A stretch of 64,000 nt of DNA. Origin: CAYUZU01 sp964448675 (GTDB taxonomy: Bacteria; Planctomycetota; Phycisphaerae; UBA1845; Fen-1342). The notes under the pieces were generated by a model. That model saw only the letters and a program-made list of their open reading frames with translations, was not told the DNA's origin and searched no databases. This document shows, piece after piece, positions 15,786 to 23,683 of the stretch (the stretch's first letter is position 1; the number at the start of each line of letters is the position of its first letter). The position numbers were made by a program, and so were the translations under genes. The DNA is taken from the NCBI GenBank assembly GCA_964448675.1, contig CAYUZU010000001.1, positions 331,755 through 395,754 of the forward strand, given 5' to 3'.

Positions 15786-17471
15786 ATGGGCTTGAGTTCG
15801 GCCATGTACACGGGCTTGACAGGTCTCAACGTCAACCAGGCGCGGATCGAGACCATCGGCCACAACATCGCCAACGTGAACACCACGGCGTACAAGGGGT
15901 CGCGCACGCTGTTCCAGACCCAGTATTCCCAGATCATGTCGATGGGCACGCCGCCCAGTGATGAGAGTGGCGGCACCAACCCCACGCAATTCGGCCGCGG
16001 GGCGATGATCGGCACGACGCAGCGACTGACGTCGGCGGGCGGGGTCGAGACCACCGGCATGGCGTCGGACCTGGCGCTCGAGGGCGCCGGCTACTTCCTG
16101 GTGCGCGACGCGGCCACGAATTCCGTGTACTACACGCGCGACGGGTCGTTCTCGCTCAACGAGAACCACGAGTTGGTGACCCTCGACGGGCACCATGTCC
16201 GCGGCTACGCGGTGGATGCGAACTACGAGGTGGTGCCCGGCACGCTCGAGGACCTGGTGATCCCGCTGGGCGAGGAAACCGTGGCCAAGGCAACCACCGC
16301 GGTCAACATGGATGGGGACCTCAGCGCGGCCGAGACGCTCGCGACCGCCGGTGCGGCAACCGCGTCGCAGGCCCTCGTCGATGGCGGCGGCGGGCAGGCC
16401 GCGGCCGGCACGGCCCTGACCGACTTGCGCACCGCGCTGACACCCGGCCAGCCGCTGTTCGCCGCCGGCGATACGATCACGATCTCGGGCATCGCCAAGG
16501 GCGGACGCGACCTGCCCGCGGCGACGTTCGAGGTCGGGGCGGATGGCAACACACTGGACGACCTCGCGGCGTGGCTGCAGACGAACCTCGGAATCCAGAC
16601 CGATGCGGGCCTGCCGGGCAACCCGGGCGTGGCGGTGGAGAACGGCGCGCTGGTGATTCGCAGCAACGTCGGGACACCGAACGCGATCGAGGTGCGCAGC
16701 AACGGCCTGCGCAGCAGCAACGCGGTCAGCCCGCTGCCGCTCCAGTTCACGCAGACCGCCGACGCCGCCGGGACGGGCGTATTCACCTCGTTCATGGTCT
16801 ACGATTCGCTCGGCACGCCGGTGCCGGTGAATGCGACGTTCACGCTGGAGTCGACGCCCGCGGCGGGGCCGGTGTGGCGCTACTACGTGGAGTCGGCCGA
16901 AAACGGCGCGGCAGGGCGGATTCTGGGGACGGGCACCGTCGCGTTCGACAATGACGGCAACTTCCTCAGTGCCGACGGGAACGAATTCTCGATCGACCGC
17001 ACGGCGAACGGGGCGGCCTCGCCACTGACGTTTTCGATCGATTTCACCTCGGTCAACGGTCTGTCCACCGCGACCTCCGAGATGGTCATGGCCGACCAGG
17101 ACGGGTACCCGCCGGGCACGCTGACCGGCTTCGGGGTCAAGGACGACGGCACGATCACCGGGACGTTCGACAACGGCATGACGCAGACGCTGGGCCAGGT
17201 GGTGGTGGCGACCTTCCCCAACGAGCAGGGCCTGGTCGCCGAGTCGGACAACCTCTTCACCCGCGGGCCGAACTCGGGTGATGCGACCGTCACGACGCCC
17301 GGCGCGGCCGGCGCGGGACAGTTGAACAGCGGTGCCCTCGAGACCTCGAACGTGGACATTGCCCAGGAGTTTATCGGACTGATTACCTCCAGCACCGCGT
17401 ACCAGGCCGCCACCCGCGTGATCAGCACCTCCAACGAGATGCTCGATCACCTCCTGCTGGCACTGCGCTAG
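15786..17471 (+). CDS. flgE: Flagellar hook protein FlgE
   Basis: This 561-residue protein is the building block of the hook. The N-terminus (GLNVNQARIETIGHNIANVN) is the flagellar rod/hook motif, and the C-terminal helix (QEFIGLITSSTAYQAATRV) closes the D0 domain. The central region (about 160-480) is the variable surface part, larger than in enteric FlgE (about 400 residues). An AGGGAGAGG ribosome-binding site at about 15771-15779 fixes the start at ATG 15786; the open frame upstream covers the intergenic repeat and is not coding. The next gene, flbD, starts 29 bp later. Confidence 0.94.
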   Translation: MGLSSAMYTGLTGLNVNQARIETIGHNIANVNTTAYKGSRTLFQTQYSQIMSMGTPPSDESGGTNPTQFGRGAMIGTTQRLTSAGGVETTGMASDLALEGAGYFLVRDAATNSVYYTRDGSFSLNENHELVTLDGHHVRGYAVDANYEVVPGTLEDLVIPLGEETVAKATTAVNMDGDLSAAETLATAGAATASQALVDGGGGQAAAGTALTDLRTALTPGQPLFAAGDTITISGIAKGGRDLPAATFEVGADGNTLDDLAAWLQTNLGIQTDAGLPGNPGVAVENGALVIRSNVGTPNAIEVRSNGLRSSNAVSPLPLQFTQTADAAGTGVFTSFMVYDSLGTPVPVNATFTLESTPAAGPVWRYYVESAENGAAGRILGTGTVAFDNDGNFLSADGNEFSIDRTANGAASPLTFSIDFTSVNGLSTATSEMVMADQDGYPPGTLTGFGVKDDGTITGTFDNGMTQTLGQVVVATFPNEQGLVAESDNLFTRGPNSGDATVTTPGAAGAGQLNSGALETSNVDIAQEFIGLITSSTAYQAATRVISTSNEMLDHLLLALR

Positions 17472-17500
17472 GCGCCGCGGAGCGGAGATCTGTCGCCGAG

Positions 17501-17701
17501 GTGATGATGATTCGTCTGACGCGTCTCAATGGCCGACCGTTCGTGCTCAATGCCGAGCAGATCAAATGCGTCGAGCAGACGCCCGACACGATCATCGTGC
17601 TCGTCAATGGCGAGCAGTACACCGTGCGCGAGTCGCTCGACGATGTGGTTCGCCGGGCGATCGAGTACGGCCGGGCGCTGCGGGCGTTTGCCTCCGATTA
17701 G
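17501..17701 (+). CDS. flbD: FlbD/SwrD-family small flagellar protein
   Basis: This 66-residue protein has the family pattern IRLTRLNGRPFVLNAEQIKC and IIVLVNGEQYTVRES. The family lies after flgE in many flagellar operons. SwrD in Bacillus raises motor power, probably through the stators. The GTG at 17501 is followed by two in-frame ATG codons (17504, 17507), and any of them may be used. Usually motA/motB follow; here a 180-bp gap and fliL follow instead. Confidence 0.85.
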   Translation: MMMIRLTRLNGRPFVLNAEQIKCVEQTPDTIIVLVNGEQYTVRESLDDVVRRAIEYGRALRAFASD

Positions 17702-17710
17702 CGCAGAGAT

Positions 17711-17732
17711 CTTTGCGCCCGGGCGCACAAAG
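17711..17732. terminator. GC-rich palindrome after flbD, possible attenuator
   Basis: A perfect 14-bp palindrome TGCGCCCGGGCGCA (17714-17727) is flanked by CTT and AAAG that extend the pairing with a one-base bulge. It lies 10 bp after the flbD stop. There is no T-run, so termination is uncertain; it may be an RNA-stability hairpin between flbD and fliL. Confidence 0.35.
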
Positions 17733-17883
17733 TGCCCCGAGCGGCGGCGTGGTTCTGATAAACCGTGTGCCTGCCGCCGGCTGTGCTGCCCGCAATGAAC
17801 CGTGACCGGCGGGGCGTCGATAAGAGGTGAGACACGCGGCGGACGCGTGTCGAGCAAGGGACCGCGACGTAGGAAGTGGACCG

Positions 17884-18402
17884 ATGGCGGACGAACCGGG
17901 AGCCGAGGCTGCCAGCCCGCGCAAGAGCTTTCCCAAGAAGACCATTGGCGTCGTGATGGGCATCGCCGTGGTCCAGGGAGCGCTGTTCTTTGCCGCGTTC
18001 AAGTTCCTCGGTGGGGGGCCGGAGCCGGCCCACGGCGAGGACAGCCACGCCATCGAGGGCGAGGCCACCAAGAAGCCGACCGGCGTTGCCGAGGTCGCGC
18101 TGCTGCGCGGGTTCAAGGTGCCCAACGAGAAGCGTGGTCGCCTGTGGATCTACGACATCGACGTCAGCGTGGTCGTGCCCGAAGACCGCAAGGGTGATAT
18201 GCAGGAGATCGCCAAGAAACGCGAAGCGGAAATCGCCGATCGCGTGGCGCGCATCCTCCGGGCCGCGACCGACGACGTGCTGACCGAGGTCGACTTGCGC
18301 ATCCTGCGCGGGCAGATCAAGGAAATGCTCGACGAGCTGACCGAAGACCCGGATCTCGTGCAGCGCATCCTGCTGCCGCGCTTCGTGCCGATCTCCGGCT
18401 GA
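17884..18402 (+). CDS. fliL: Flagellar basal-body-associated protein FliL
   Basis: This 172-residue inner-membrane protein has one N-terminal membrane segment (TIGVVMGIAVVQGALFFAAF) after a lysine-rich start, and a periplasmic domain ending VQRILLPRFVPISG. FliL surrounds the stator units and supports torque under load. The C-terminal part (VLTEVDLRILRGQIKEMLDE) fits the family. Start ATG 17884 is preceded by AGGAAGTGG; the longer open frame upstream is not supported. FliL is normally followed by fliM, which is not present here. Confidence 0.85.
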   Translation: MADEPGAEAASPRKSFPKKTIGVVMGIAVVQGALFFAAFKFLGGGPEPAHGEDSHAIEGEATKKPTGVAEVALLRGFKVPNEKRGRLWIYDIDVSVVVPEDRKGDMQEIAKKREAEIADRVARILRAATDDVLTEVDLRILRGQIKEMLDELTEDPDLVQRILLPRFVPISG

Positions 18403-18449
18403 GTCGTCGCCGCGCGGCGCCGCAGTGCTGTAACAACGGTTGAGTACCC

Positions 18450-19604
18450 ATGGCCGACGATCCCAACAAGCCAGATCAGAACGCCGAAGAGCTGACGCCC
18501 GAGAACAGCGGCGACAGCCTCGAGGACGCCAGCGAGCTGACGCCCGAGTCGGCCGGGGACAGCCTCGACGACGCCACCGAGCTCACGCCGGATGCCGCGG
18601 CCACGCCGGCGGAAGGCGACGAGTCCATCACCGACGACCCCACTCCGGACGATGCGCCGCAGGCCGACACGACCACGCCCCAGGCATCGGACGAAGACAC
18701 GGCACCAGCTGAGACTGCCGCCGCCGCACCAGACGAAGCGGAGACCAGGGACGGCCCCGGGGCGCCGGCCGAAGACGCCGAGGCGGCCGAAGTCGCAGCC
18801 ACCGAGATGTCCGCTGCCGAGGAAGCGTCTGCCGATGCGCCGGCCACGCCGCCTGGGCCCGACCCCGCCGCCCCCGAGACCCCGGCCGCCGAAGCGCCGG
18901 CAGGTGATGCACCCGCGGGCGGTGCGGCGAGCAACGCCTTCAGCCAGGACGAGTTGGATGCGCTGGCGCAGCAGCTCTCGGCTGCCAGTGGCGGTGCCCC
19001 GGCCCCCGAGCCGGAGGCGCCGGCCGCAGCCAAGAACACGTTTGACCAGTCCGAGCTCGACGACCTCGCCGCCCAGCTTGCGCAGGCTTCCACCGGCGGA
19101 CCCGCCGGGGACGCCGAGGACATCGACGTCGACCAGGCCGCCGCGGACGTCGATGCGCTCGCGGCGGAGATGGCGGCCGCGATTGAAGCGGAGGCCGCTG
19201 CCGAAAGTGCCCCGCCGACCGATGGTGAACCCGCGACGAATGCGGCGCCGGCGGTCTACGGGGACAAGCGTGTGTCGGTGTCGGCCGGGGAAGCCCAGGC
19301 GTTTGACGCGCCGGATCTCGGGGCGGGGCAGCAGCTGCCCGACGGGACGACGATCGAGATGCTCGACGATGTAGAGCTCGACGTGAAGATCGAGCTCGGC
19401 CGGACCGCCATGTACATCGAGGACGTGCTGCGGCTCGCGGTGGGGTCGGTCGTCGAACTCGACAAGCTCGCCGGCGATCCGGTGGACATCTGGATCAACG
19501 GTCGGCTGATTGCGCGGGGCGAGGTGCTCGTGCTCAACGAGAACTTCTGCGTGCGTATCAACGACATTCATAGTCCGATTCCCGAACTGGAAGACGAAGA
19601 GTAG
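18450..19604 (+). CDS. fliN: FliN-type C-ring protein with long N-terminus carrying FliM-like CheY-docking motifs
   Basis: This 384-residue protein ends in a SpoA domain (about 296-375): TTIEMLDDVELDVKIELGRT and LDKLAGDPVDIWINGRLIA are the FliN signature, so it is a rotor C-ring subunit. The first 290 residues are acidic and Ala/Pro-rich. They hold three copies of an ELTPxxxGDSLxDA repeat (14-50) and two motifs, FSQDELDALAQQL (164-176) and FDQSELDDLAAQL (198-210). These closely resemble the N-terminal LSQxEIDALL peptide by which FliM and FliY bind phospho-CheY. A weaker third copy is at 227-241. Normal FliN is about 100-140 residues. No fliM lies in its usual place upstream, so this protein may take over CheY docking. 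Confidence 0.85.
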   Translation: MADDPNKPDQNAEELTPENSGDSLEDASELTPESAGDSLDDATELTPDAAATPAEGDESITDDPTPDDAPQADTTTPQASDEDTAPAETAAAAPDEAETRDGPGAPAEDAEAAEVAATEMSAAEEASADAPATPPGPDPAAPETPAAEAPAGDAPAGGAASNAFSQDELDALAQQLSAASGGAPAPEPEAPAAAKNTFDQSELDDLAAQLAQASTGGPAGDAEDIDVDQAAADVDALAAEMAAAIEAEAAAESAPPTDGEPATNAAPAVYGDKRVSVSAGEAQAFDAPDLGAGQQLPDGTTIEMLDDVELDVKIELGRTAMYIEDVLRLAVGSVVELDKLAGDPVDIWINGRLIARGEVLVLNENFCVRINDIHSPIPELEDEE

Positions 19605-19619
19605 TACCGGCAGTAGGCA

Positions 19620-20363
19620 ATGACGAACGCAACGCCATGGATGGCATTGTTGGCAGGGATGCTTGCGCTGAGTCTCGGCGTGCCCGCCACCGGCGCGCCG
19701 ACCGACACCGCGCTGGCCTCGCAGCCGGCAGCACCCGCCACCTCGAGCGAAACAACCGGGGCGACGCTCGACGATCCCTGGTCGTCGCCGGATATCGCGG
19801 CACCACGCATGGACAACCAGCCGCTGGCGCGACGTGACCAGGGGGGGACCTGGAACGCGACGCGCTCGAGCGACGGCGGCCGCACGTCGGCAGCCTGGTT
19901 TCGTACCACCCTGGCCCTGGGGGGCGTTGTCGGGCTGATCCTGCTGCTGGGCTGGGGTTATCGTCGCGTCGCGGGCGGCGGCAGCCTGGGCGCCGTGCTG
20001 CGCGGCCGCCAGCCCGGCCTGATCGAGATCATCAGCCGGACGAGCATCTCGCCGCGGCACTCGCTGTGTCTCGTGCGGGTGGGCCCACGCATGATCCTGC
20101 TCGGCTGCACGCAGGATGCGGTGCGACCGCTTGACGTGATCCAGGACGCCGACCTCGTGGCGCGGCTGGCGGGAGAAGCCGTGCGGCAGCGGCCGGACAG
20201 CCATACGGCGGCGTTCTCGCAGGTTCTCGAGACCGAGGCGCGCAGCTACCACGACGAGGACGACGACGAGGCCGTGACGCCGGATGACGCGCGGCTCGGC
20301 GACGTGCGCGACAAGGTGAGTCAGACGATTCAACGCTTGCGCCAGGCGGCGGCGAAGATCTAG
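19620..20363 (+). CDS. fliO: Flagellar export protein FliO
   Basis: This 247-residue protein has an N-terminal signal-like segment (LLAGMLALSLGVPATGAP), a periplasmic linker and one membrane segment near 100-116 (ALGGVVGLILLLGWGYR). The cytoplasmic FliO domain reads GLIEIISRTSISPRHSLCLV, then MILLGCTQDAVRPL. FliO supports assembly of the FliP ring of the export gate. The gene lies 15 bp after fliN and 53 bp before fliP, the standard order. Confidence 0.85.
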   Translation: MTNATPWMALLAGMLALSLGVPATGAPTDTALASQPAAPATSSETTGATLDDPWSSPDIAAPRMDNQPLARRDQGGTWNATRSSDGGRTSAAWFRTTLALGGVVGLILLLGWGYRRVAGGGSLGAVLRGRQPGLIEIISRTSISPRHSLCLVRVGPRMILLGCTQDAVRPLDVIQDADLVARLAGEAVRQRPDSHTAAFSQVLETEARSYHDEDDDEAVTPDDARLGDVRDKVSQTIQRLRQAAAKI

Positions 20364-20416
20364 CCGCAGGCGCCCACGGGGCGGCGGAGCCGCCCGTAGC
20401 GACCAGGGAGTGGTCG

Positions 20417-21283
20417 ATGTTTCGTGAGTTCGTCCAACACGCTGTGCGGCGCCGCGGCCCGGTTGTGGCCGCGCTGGTGGCTGCAGCGCTGTTGACGACT
20501 GCGCCGGCACCCGCCCAGACCGCCGCGGCGATTGACCCCGCCGCCGTCGCGGGTGCGTCCGCCGACGCGTCCGACCCGCTGTACGTCCCTGACGTGAGCG
20601 GCCTGCTGCCGAAGGCCAACAGCAAGGAATCGCTCAGCAACTCGCTGCAGATCCTCGTGCTGCTGACGCTGCTCACGGTCGCGCCCAGCATCCTGCTGAT
20701 GACGACGTGCTTCATCCGCATGCTGGTGGTGCTGGTGCTGCTGCGGCAGGCGCTCGGCACGCAGCAGCTGCCACCGTCGCAGGTGCTGATCGGCCTGGCG
20801 CTGTTCCTGACGTTCCTGGTCATGGCGCCGACGTGGCAGCGCATCAACGACCGCGCGATTCAGCCCTACCTGAACGACGAAATGGGGCAGCTCGACGCGC
20901 TGGAGACCGCCGGCGGCGAGCTACGCACCTTCATGTTTCAGCAGATCCGCGCCACGCAGAACGAGCAGGACGTGTACCTGATGTACGAGTACGCGGCCGG
21001 CCGCGCCGTCGGCGCGGACGAGATCCTCGACCAGCGCGACGTGCCCATGACCGCGCTGGTGCCGGCGTTCATCCTGAGCGAGCTCAAGACGGCGTTCATC
21101 ATCGGATTCCGCATCTACCTGCCGTTCCTGGTGATCGACATGGTCATCGCGACCGTGCTTGTATCGATGGGCATGATGATGCTGCCGCCGGTGCTGATCT
21201 CGCTGCCGTTCAAGCTGCTGCTGTTCGTGCTGGCCGACGGCTGGCACCTGGTGGCGGGTTCGTTGATGGCCAGTGTGACCTAG
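20417..21283 (+). CDS. fliP: Flagellar export gate protein FliP
   Basis: This 288-residue protein has an N-terminal signal peptide (VVAALVAAALLTTAPAPAQT) and four membrane segments; it forms the core pore of the flagellar type III export gate. Family signatures are SILLMTTCFIRMLVVLVLLR, RQALGTQQLPPSQVLIGLAL and, near the end, MGMMMLPPVLISLPFKLLLF. Length is normal once the signal is removed. It is followed at 15 bp by fliQ. Confidence 0.96.
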   Translation: MFREFVQHAVRRRGPVVAALVAAALLTTAPAPAQTAAAIDPAAVAGASADASDPLYVPDVSGLLPKANSKESLSNSLQILVLLTLLTVAPSILLMTTCFIRMLVVLVLLRQALGTQQLPPSQVLIGLALFLTFLVMAPTWQRINDRAIQPYLNDEMGQLDALETAGGELRTFMFQQIRATQNEQDVYLMYEYAAGRAVGADEILDQRDVPMTALVPAFILSELKTAFIIGFRIYLPFLVIDMVIATVLVSMGMMMLPPVLISLPFKLLLFVLADGWHLVAGSLMASVT

Positions 21284-21298
21284 CGGAGGAGTTGTCGC

Positions 21299-21553
21299 AT
21301 GGATATGTCGCTGGCATTGGACCTCGGGCGCGACGCCTTGATGACGGCCCTGCTGATCGCCGGCCCGGTACTGGTCATCGGCGTGGTCGTCGGCGTGCTG
21401 ATCAGCCTGATCCAGACGGTCACGCAGATCCAGGACCAGACGCTCAGCATCGTGCCCAAGATCGTCGCGATGGTCGTCGCCGCGATCTTCTTCACGCCTT
21501 GGCTGGCGCAGCGGGTGGTGGAGTACTCGCAGGGCATGTTCGGTGCGCAATGA
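21299..21553 (+). CDS. fliQ: Flagellar export gate protein FliQ
   Basis: This 84-residue protein with two membrane hairpin segments builds the export gate with FliP and FliR. The central loop VSLIQTVTQIQDQTLSIVPK-like region (here LISLIQTVTQIQDQTLSIVP) is the family hallmark. GGAGGAG lies just before the ATG. It is close in order and spacing to fliP and fliR. Confidence 0.95.
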   Translation: MDMSLALDLGRDALMTALLIAGPVLVIGVVVGVLISLIQTVTQIQDQTLSIVPKIVAMVVAAIFFTPWLAQRVVEYSQGMFGAQ

Positions 21554-21612
21554 CGGGCGACAGGCGGCGAGCGGATGCAGCGCGGCCGGGCGCAGAAACG
21601 TGAGTCACGGCA

Positions 21613-22392
21613 ATGCCATGGGAACTGATCGCGACATACCTGAAGCTGCCGGTGTTCATGCTGGTGGCGTCGCGCCTGGGCGGGCTGCTCATGTTCCAGC
21701 CTGTGCTCGGGGCGCTGGCGGTGCCGGTCAACCTGCGCGCCCTGCTCGTGCTCGGACTGGCGGCGCTGATCACCCCGATGGTCGAGTTGCCGGCCGGCGC
21801 ACCGGACACGCCCCTGGGGGTGCTGCTGGCGATGGCCACCGAGGTCCTGCTCGGCGGCATGATCGGGCTGTTGGGCGTGCTGTGCTTCCTGGGGATCCAG
21901 TGGGGCGGCCTGCTGATCGCCCAGGAATGCGGCCTCGCCTTCGGCCGCATCGTCGACCCCAACAGCGAGGAGCAGGAAACGGTCATCGGCGTGTTCTATA
22001 TCCAGCTGGCCGTGCTGATCTTCCTGGTCATCGGCGGCCACCGGGCGCTGATCTGCGCCTGCCTCGACACGTTCGACACCATCCCGCTGCTGAGCGACAC
22101 GCAGGCCGCCCAGCGCGGGGCCGACCTGCTCTTCGACGCTCTGCGCGTCGGGGCCCACGGGGCGCTGCGGGTCGCCGCGCCGGCGATGGTGGCCCTGATG
22201 CTCGTCAACCTGGTCATGGGGTTCATCGGGCGTACGATTCCGCAGTTCAACGTGCTGGTGATCGGGTTCTCGGTCAAGGCGATGCTGGCCTTTTTCATCA
22301 TGATGGTGGCGTTGCCGTCCGCCATGGACACCTTCGTCGGTTCGCTCGAGCAGATCTACGGCTGGCTCAACGAGTTCATCGGCGCCGCGTGA
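21613..22392 (+). CDS. fliR: Flagellar export gate protein FliR
   Basis: This 259-residue membrane protein with about six segments is the third part of the FliP5-FliQ4-FliR1 export gate. It shows conserved features such as SRLGGLLMFQPVLGALAVPV, IQWGGLLIAQECGLAFGRIV and MVALMLVNLVMGFIGRTIPQ. Start ATG 21613 follows fliQ by 59 bp. Length fits the family (about 255-265). Confidence 0.95.
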   Translation: MPWELIATYLKLPVFMLVASRLGGLLMFQPVLGALAVPVNLRALLVLGLAALITPMVELPAGAPDTPLGVLLAMATEVLLGGMIGLLGVLCFLGIQWGGLLIAQECGLAFGRIVDPNSEEQETVIGVFYIQLAVLIFLVIGGHRALICACLDTFDTIPLLSDTQAAQRGADLLFDALRVGAHGALRVAAPAMVALMLVNLVMGFIGRTIPQFNVLVIGFSVKAMLAFFIMMVALPSAMDTFVGSLEQIYGWLNEFIGAA

Positions 22393-22431
22393 GGACGGCG
22401 CACCAACAGTTAATCGCAAGGTCGCTGCACG

Positions 22432-23487
22432 ATGCCGGATGAAGCCGGAGACAAGACCGAACAGCCAACACCACGACGCCGCGAGGAGGCCCGTGAAGAG
22501 GGCCAGATTGCGCGCAGCGTGGATCTCACCGCCGCCATCTCGACGCTGGCGGCGCTGCTCCTGCTGCGCTTCTTCGGTCCCGGCATGATGGACGCCCTGC
22601 TGGTGATGACGCGCAGCCTCGGCGACAAGCCCGCCCTGACCGGCCCCGACTTGCTCCCGTGGATCGAGCGCGTCGGCATCGCGGCGGCCAAGGCACTGGC
22701 CCCGTTCCTGGTCTTCCTCATGGTGCTGACCGCCGTGGGGGCCGTCGCCCAATCCGGCCTGCTGCTGACCTGGAAGCGCGTGGGCTTCAAGCTGGACCGC
22801 CTTGATCCGGTCAGCGGTTTCAAGCGGGTGTTCTCGAGCGAAGCGCTCAACCGCCTCGGGCAAAGCGTGTTCAAGATCACACTGCTCACAGCGATCGCCT
22901 ACTTCGCCATCCGCGGTCGCATCCGCGAGGTCATCGCGATCGGCGGCAGCGATCCCGGGGGTGTCTACGTGCTGGGGGTCGACCTGGTCTTCACGCTGGC
23001 GCTGCAGATGGCGGTGGTGCTGCTGATCCTCGGCATCATCGACTACCTGTTTCAGCGCTGGAAGCTCGAGAAAAAGCTGCGCATGACCAAGCAGGAGGTC
23101 CGCGACGAATTGAAGCGCATGGAGGGCGACCCGCTGCTCAAGCAGCGCCGCCGGCAAATGCAGCGGCGCATGGCCATGCAGCGGATCAACGCGGAGGTGC
23201 CGCGGGCCGACGTGGTGGTGACCAACCCGACCGAGTTCGCCGTCGCGCTGCGCTACGACGAATCGACGATGCCGGCGCCGCGGGTCGTGGCCAAGGGCAA
23301 GGGTTTCCTCGCCGAGCGGATCCGGCAGGTGGCCCAGCAGCACGGCGTACCGATTGTGGAGCGGCCGCCGCTGGCACGGGCCCTGTACGCCGCCGTCGAG
23401 GTGGGCCAGGAGGTGCCGCCGGCGTTCTATCGCGCGGTGGCCGAACTGCTGGCCTATGTGTACCAGCTGTCCCGCCGCGCGGGATAG
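22432..23487 (+). CDS. flhB: Flagellar export switch protein FlhB
   Basis: This 351-residue membrane protein controls which substrates the export gate accepts. It begins with the family start DKTEQPTPRRREEAREEGQI, has four membrane segments, and a cytoplasmic domain. That domain holds the self-cleavage site N265-P266 in TNPTEFAVALRY; the usual residue after NPT is His, here Glu, a common variant. The C-terminal AVAELLAYVYQLSRR helix is complete. FliK, which triggers the switch, is encoded 8 kb upstream. Confidence 0.95.
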   Translation: MPDEAGDKTEQPTPRRREEAREEGQIARSVDLTAAISTLAALLLLRFFGPGMMDALLVMTRSLGDKPALTGPDLLPWIERVGIAAAKALAPFLVFLMVLTAVGAVAQSGLLLTWKRVGFKLDRLDPVSGFKRVFSSEALNRLGQSVFKITLLTAIAYFAIRGRIREVIAIGGSDPGGVYVLGVDLVFTLALQMAVVLLILGIIDYLFQRWKLEKKLRMTKQEVRDELKRMEGDPLLKQRRRQMQRRMAMQRINAEVPRADVVVTNPTEFAVALRYDESTMPAPRVVAKGKGFLAERIRQVAQQHGVPIVERPPLARALYAAVEVGQEVPPAFYRAVAELLAYVYQLSRRAG

Positions 23488-23504
23488 GTTGGCCCCGGCA
23501 CGGG

Positions 23505-23667
23505 GTGGCGGCCGACGGCTCGTCGCCTTGGTCCGCCGATGGTAGGACAGGGCTCCGCTTTGTCCGTTGCTGGCAGGACAGGGCTCCGCCTTGTCCGTTG
23601 CTGGTAGGACACTGCTCTGCTTTGTCCCGTCGCGCTTGTGTGGTACTTGTCAGTCGTCGGTTGTCCG
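23505..23667. repeat. Three tandem 31-bp hairpin repeats before flhA
   Basis: Copies lie at 23541-23571, 23572-23602 and 23603-23633, the first two differing at two positions. Each holds GGACA and TGTCC arms around GGCTCCGCTT-like loops. A GGCCGACGGCTCGTCG stretch precedes them and TTGTCAGTCGTCGGTTGTC follows. The same ordered parts are found between flgD and flgE. This fills the 196-bp gap between flhB and flhA and encodes no protein. Confidence 0.75.
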
Positions 23668-23683
23668 TAAAGGAGTCTGTTCG

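Noticed and set aside
15603..17450. 615-codon minus-strand frame
   Set aside because: Antisense to flgE, low-complexity Arg/Gly-rich product.
18150..20510. 786-codon minus-strand frame rich in Arg and Gly
   Set aside because: Antisense to fliL, fliN and fliO; no recognisable domain.
23567..23683. N-terminal extension of flhA
   Set aside because: It translates the tandem hairpin repeats; TTG 23684 has a proper ribosome-binding site and fits the FlhA start.
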